This document shows positions 39,986-40,259 of a stretch of DNA of 40,259 nucleotides, piece after piece. The position numbers and the translations under genes were made by a program. The notes beneath the pieces were generated by a model. The model was not told where the DNA came from, did not search any database, and saw nothing but the letters and a program-made list of their open reading frames with translations. Source of the stretch: Patescibacteria group bacterium (GTDB taxonomy: Bacteria > Patescibacteriota > Minisyncoccia > Moranbacterales > UBA2206); the NCBI GenBank assembly GCA_022711335.1, contig JAKLFF010000001.1, positions 1 through 40,259 on the forward strand. Direction: 5' to 3'. Within the stretch, counting starts at the first letter, position 1, and every line of letters begins with the position of its first letter.

Positions 39986-40259
39986 ATGGATTACGATAGG
40001 CTAGAAAAATTGCTGGCATCGGAAAAAATGCCAAAATATCGTTTAGATCAAATAAGAAAAGCCATCTTCAGAGATGGCGTTTCTTCTTTTTCGGAAATCT
40101 TGACGCTTCCCAGGATTTTTCGGGAAGAACTTGATGAAGAGGTGGATATTTTATCATTTTTTCCCGAAAAAGCGTTAAAATCTTTGGACGGAAGGTCAAT
40201 CAAGATTCTTTTAAAGCTGAAAGACGGGAAATATATCGAAACAGTCCTTATTTCTCCAA
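39986..40259 (+). CDS. rlmN: RlmN-like 23S rRNA methyltransferase, N-terminal part
   Basis: The window ends 91 codons into this gene. The start ATG lies 11 bases after the preceding stop. The N-terminal helical domain matches the RlmN/Cfr family: LEKLLASEKMPKYRLDQIRK, then a LP...REELDEE segment, then the beta part with SLDGRSIKILLKLKDGKYIE and TVLI. The radical-SAM CxxxCxxC motif lies beyond the window. RlmN methylates C2 of A2503 in 23S rRNA and A37 in some tRNAs. Confidence 0.8.
   Translation, partial: MDYDRLEKLLASEKMPKYRLDQIRKAIFRDGVSSFSEILTLPRIFREELDEEVDILSFFPEKALKSLDGRSIKILLKLKDGKYIETVLISP

Overview
The window looks like a piece of a Candidate Phyla Radiation (Patescibacteria) genome, probably of the Parcubacteria/Paceibacteria side. 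This is inferred from gene content and style: a full F-type ATP synthase with spaced genes, a short RsmI, single-chain GlyRS, DUF11-type and NRAMP/YvcK/DUF4349/NIF3 genes typical of these small genomes, weak Shine-Dalgarno use at many genes, and very many short dispersed inverted repeats. UGA is used as a stop (for example at tgt, the U32 gene and glyS), so this is not one of the UGA=Gly lineages. No tRNA, rRNA, CRISPR array, phage or transposase gene is visible.

Region by region. 1-6.4 kb is an accessory and cell-surface region: two hypothetical membrane genes, then three consecutive exported proteins (1843, 2506, 3272) built from the same 45-50-residue Asn/Gly-rich repeat, with dispersed repeats and a 13-codon gene remnant between them. 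6.4-8.3 kb holds a tiny minus-strand gene, a stand-alone response regulator with a small membrane partner, and recO. 8.5-10.4 kb is a membrane-anchored DUF11 repeat protein. 10.5-16.6 kb carries tRNA and translation genes (tgt, a U32/TrhP-like gene, glyS, NIF3). The 877-base gap before glyS contains a promoter-to-terminator structured RNA of about 430 nt of unknown family, followed by a compact leader with the hallmarks of a glycine T-box. 16.7-23.3 kb: M16 peptidase, AI-2E-type permease, a minus-strand membrane protein, rsmI, metG, tatD, and a CDP-alcohol phosphatidyltransferase. 23.4-31.4 kb: ATP synthase genes in the order atpZ/I-like, B, E, F, H, A, G, D, C; nearly every junction carries a different inverted-repeat family, and a minus-strand gene with its own promoter and terminator sits between atpG and atpD. 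31.5-40.3 kb: a short beta-carbonic-anhydrase-like protein, a DUF4349 protein, leuS with a switch-like leader and an inserted nucleotidyltransferase domain, a sugar nucleotidyltransferase, yvcK, an NRAMP transporter with an N-terminal HTH-like domain, a Cys-rich secreted protein, and the 5' end of rlmN.

Two themes stand out. First, aminoacyl-tRNA synthetase genes carry candidate RNA control: glyS (T-box) and leuS (alternative hairpins around the start codon). Second, short palindromic repeats have entered reading frames in phase: tgt, the U32 gene (twice), metG, atpA, leuS and the tail of the atpZ-like gene. This resembles the palindromic elements described in Rickettsia genes. The LeuRS insertion is far larger and is a recognisable folded domain. 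All functional statements rest on motif recognition by eye; no database search was run.
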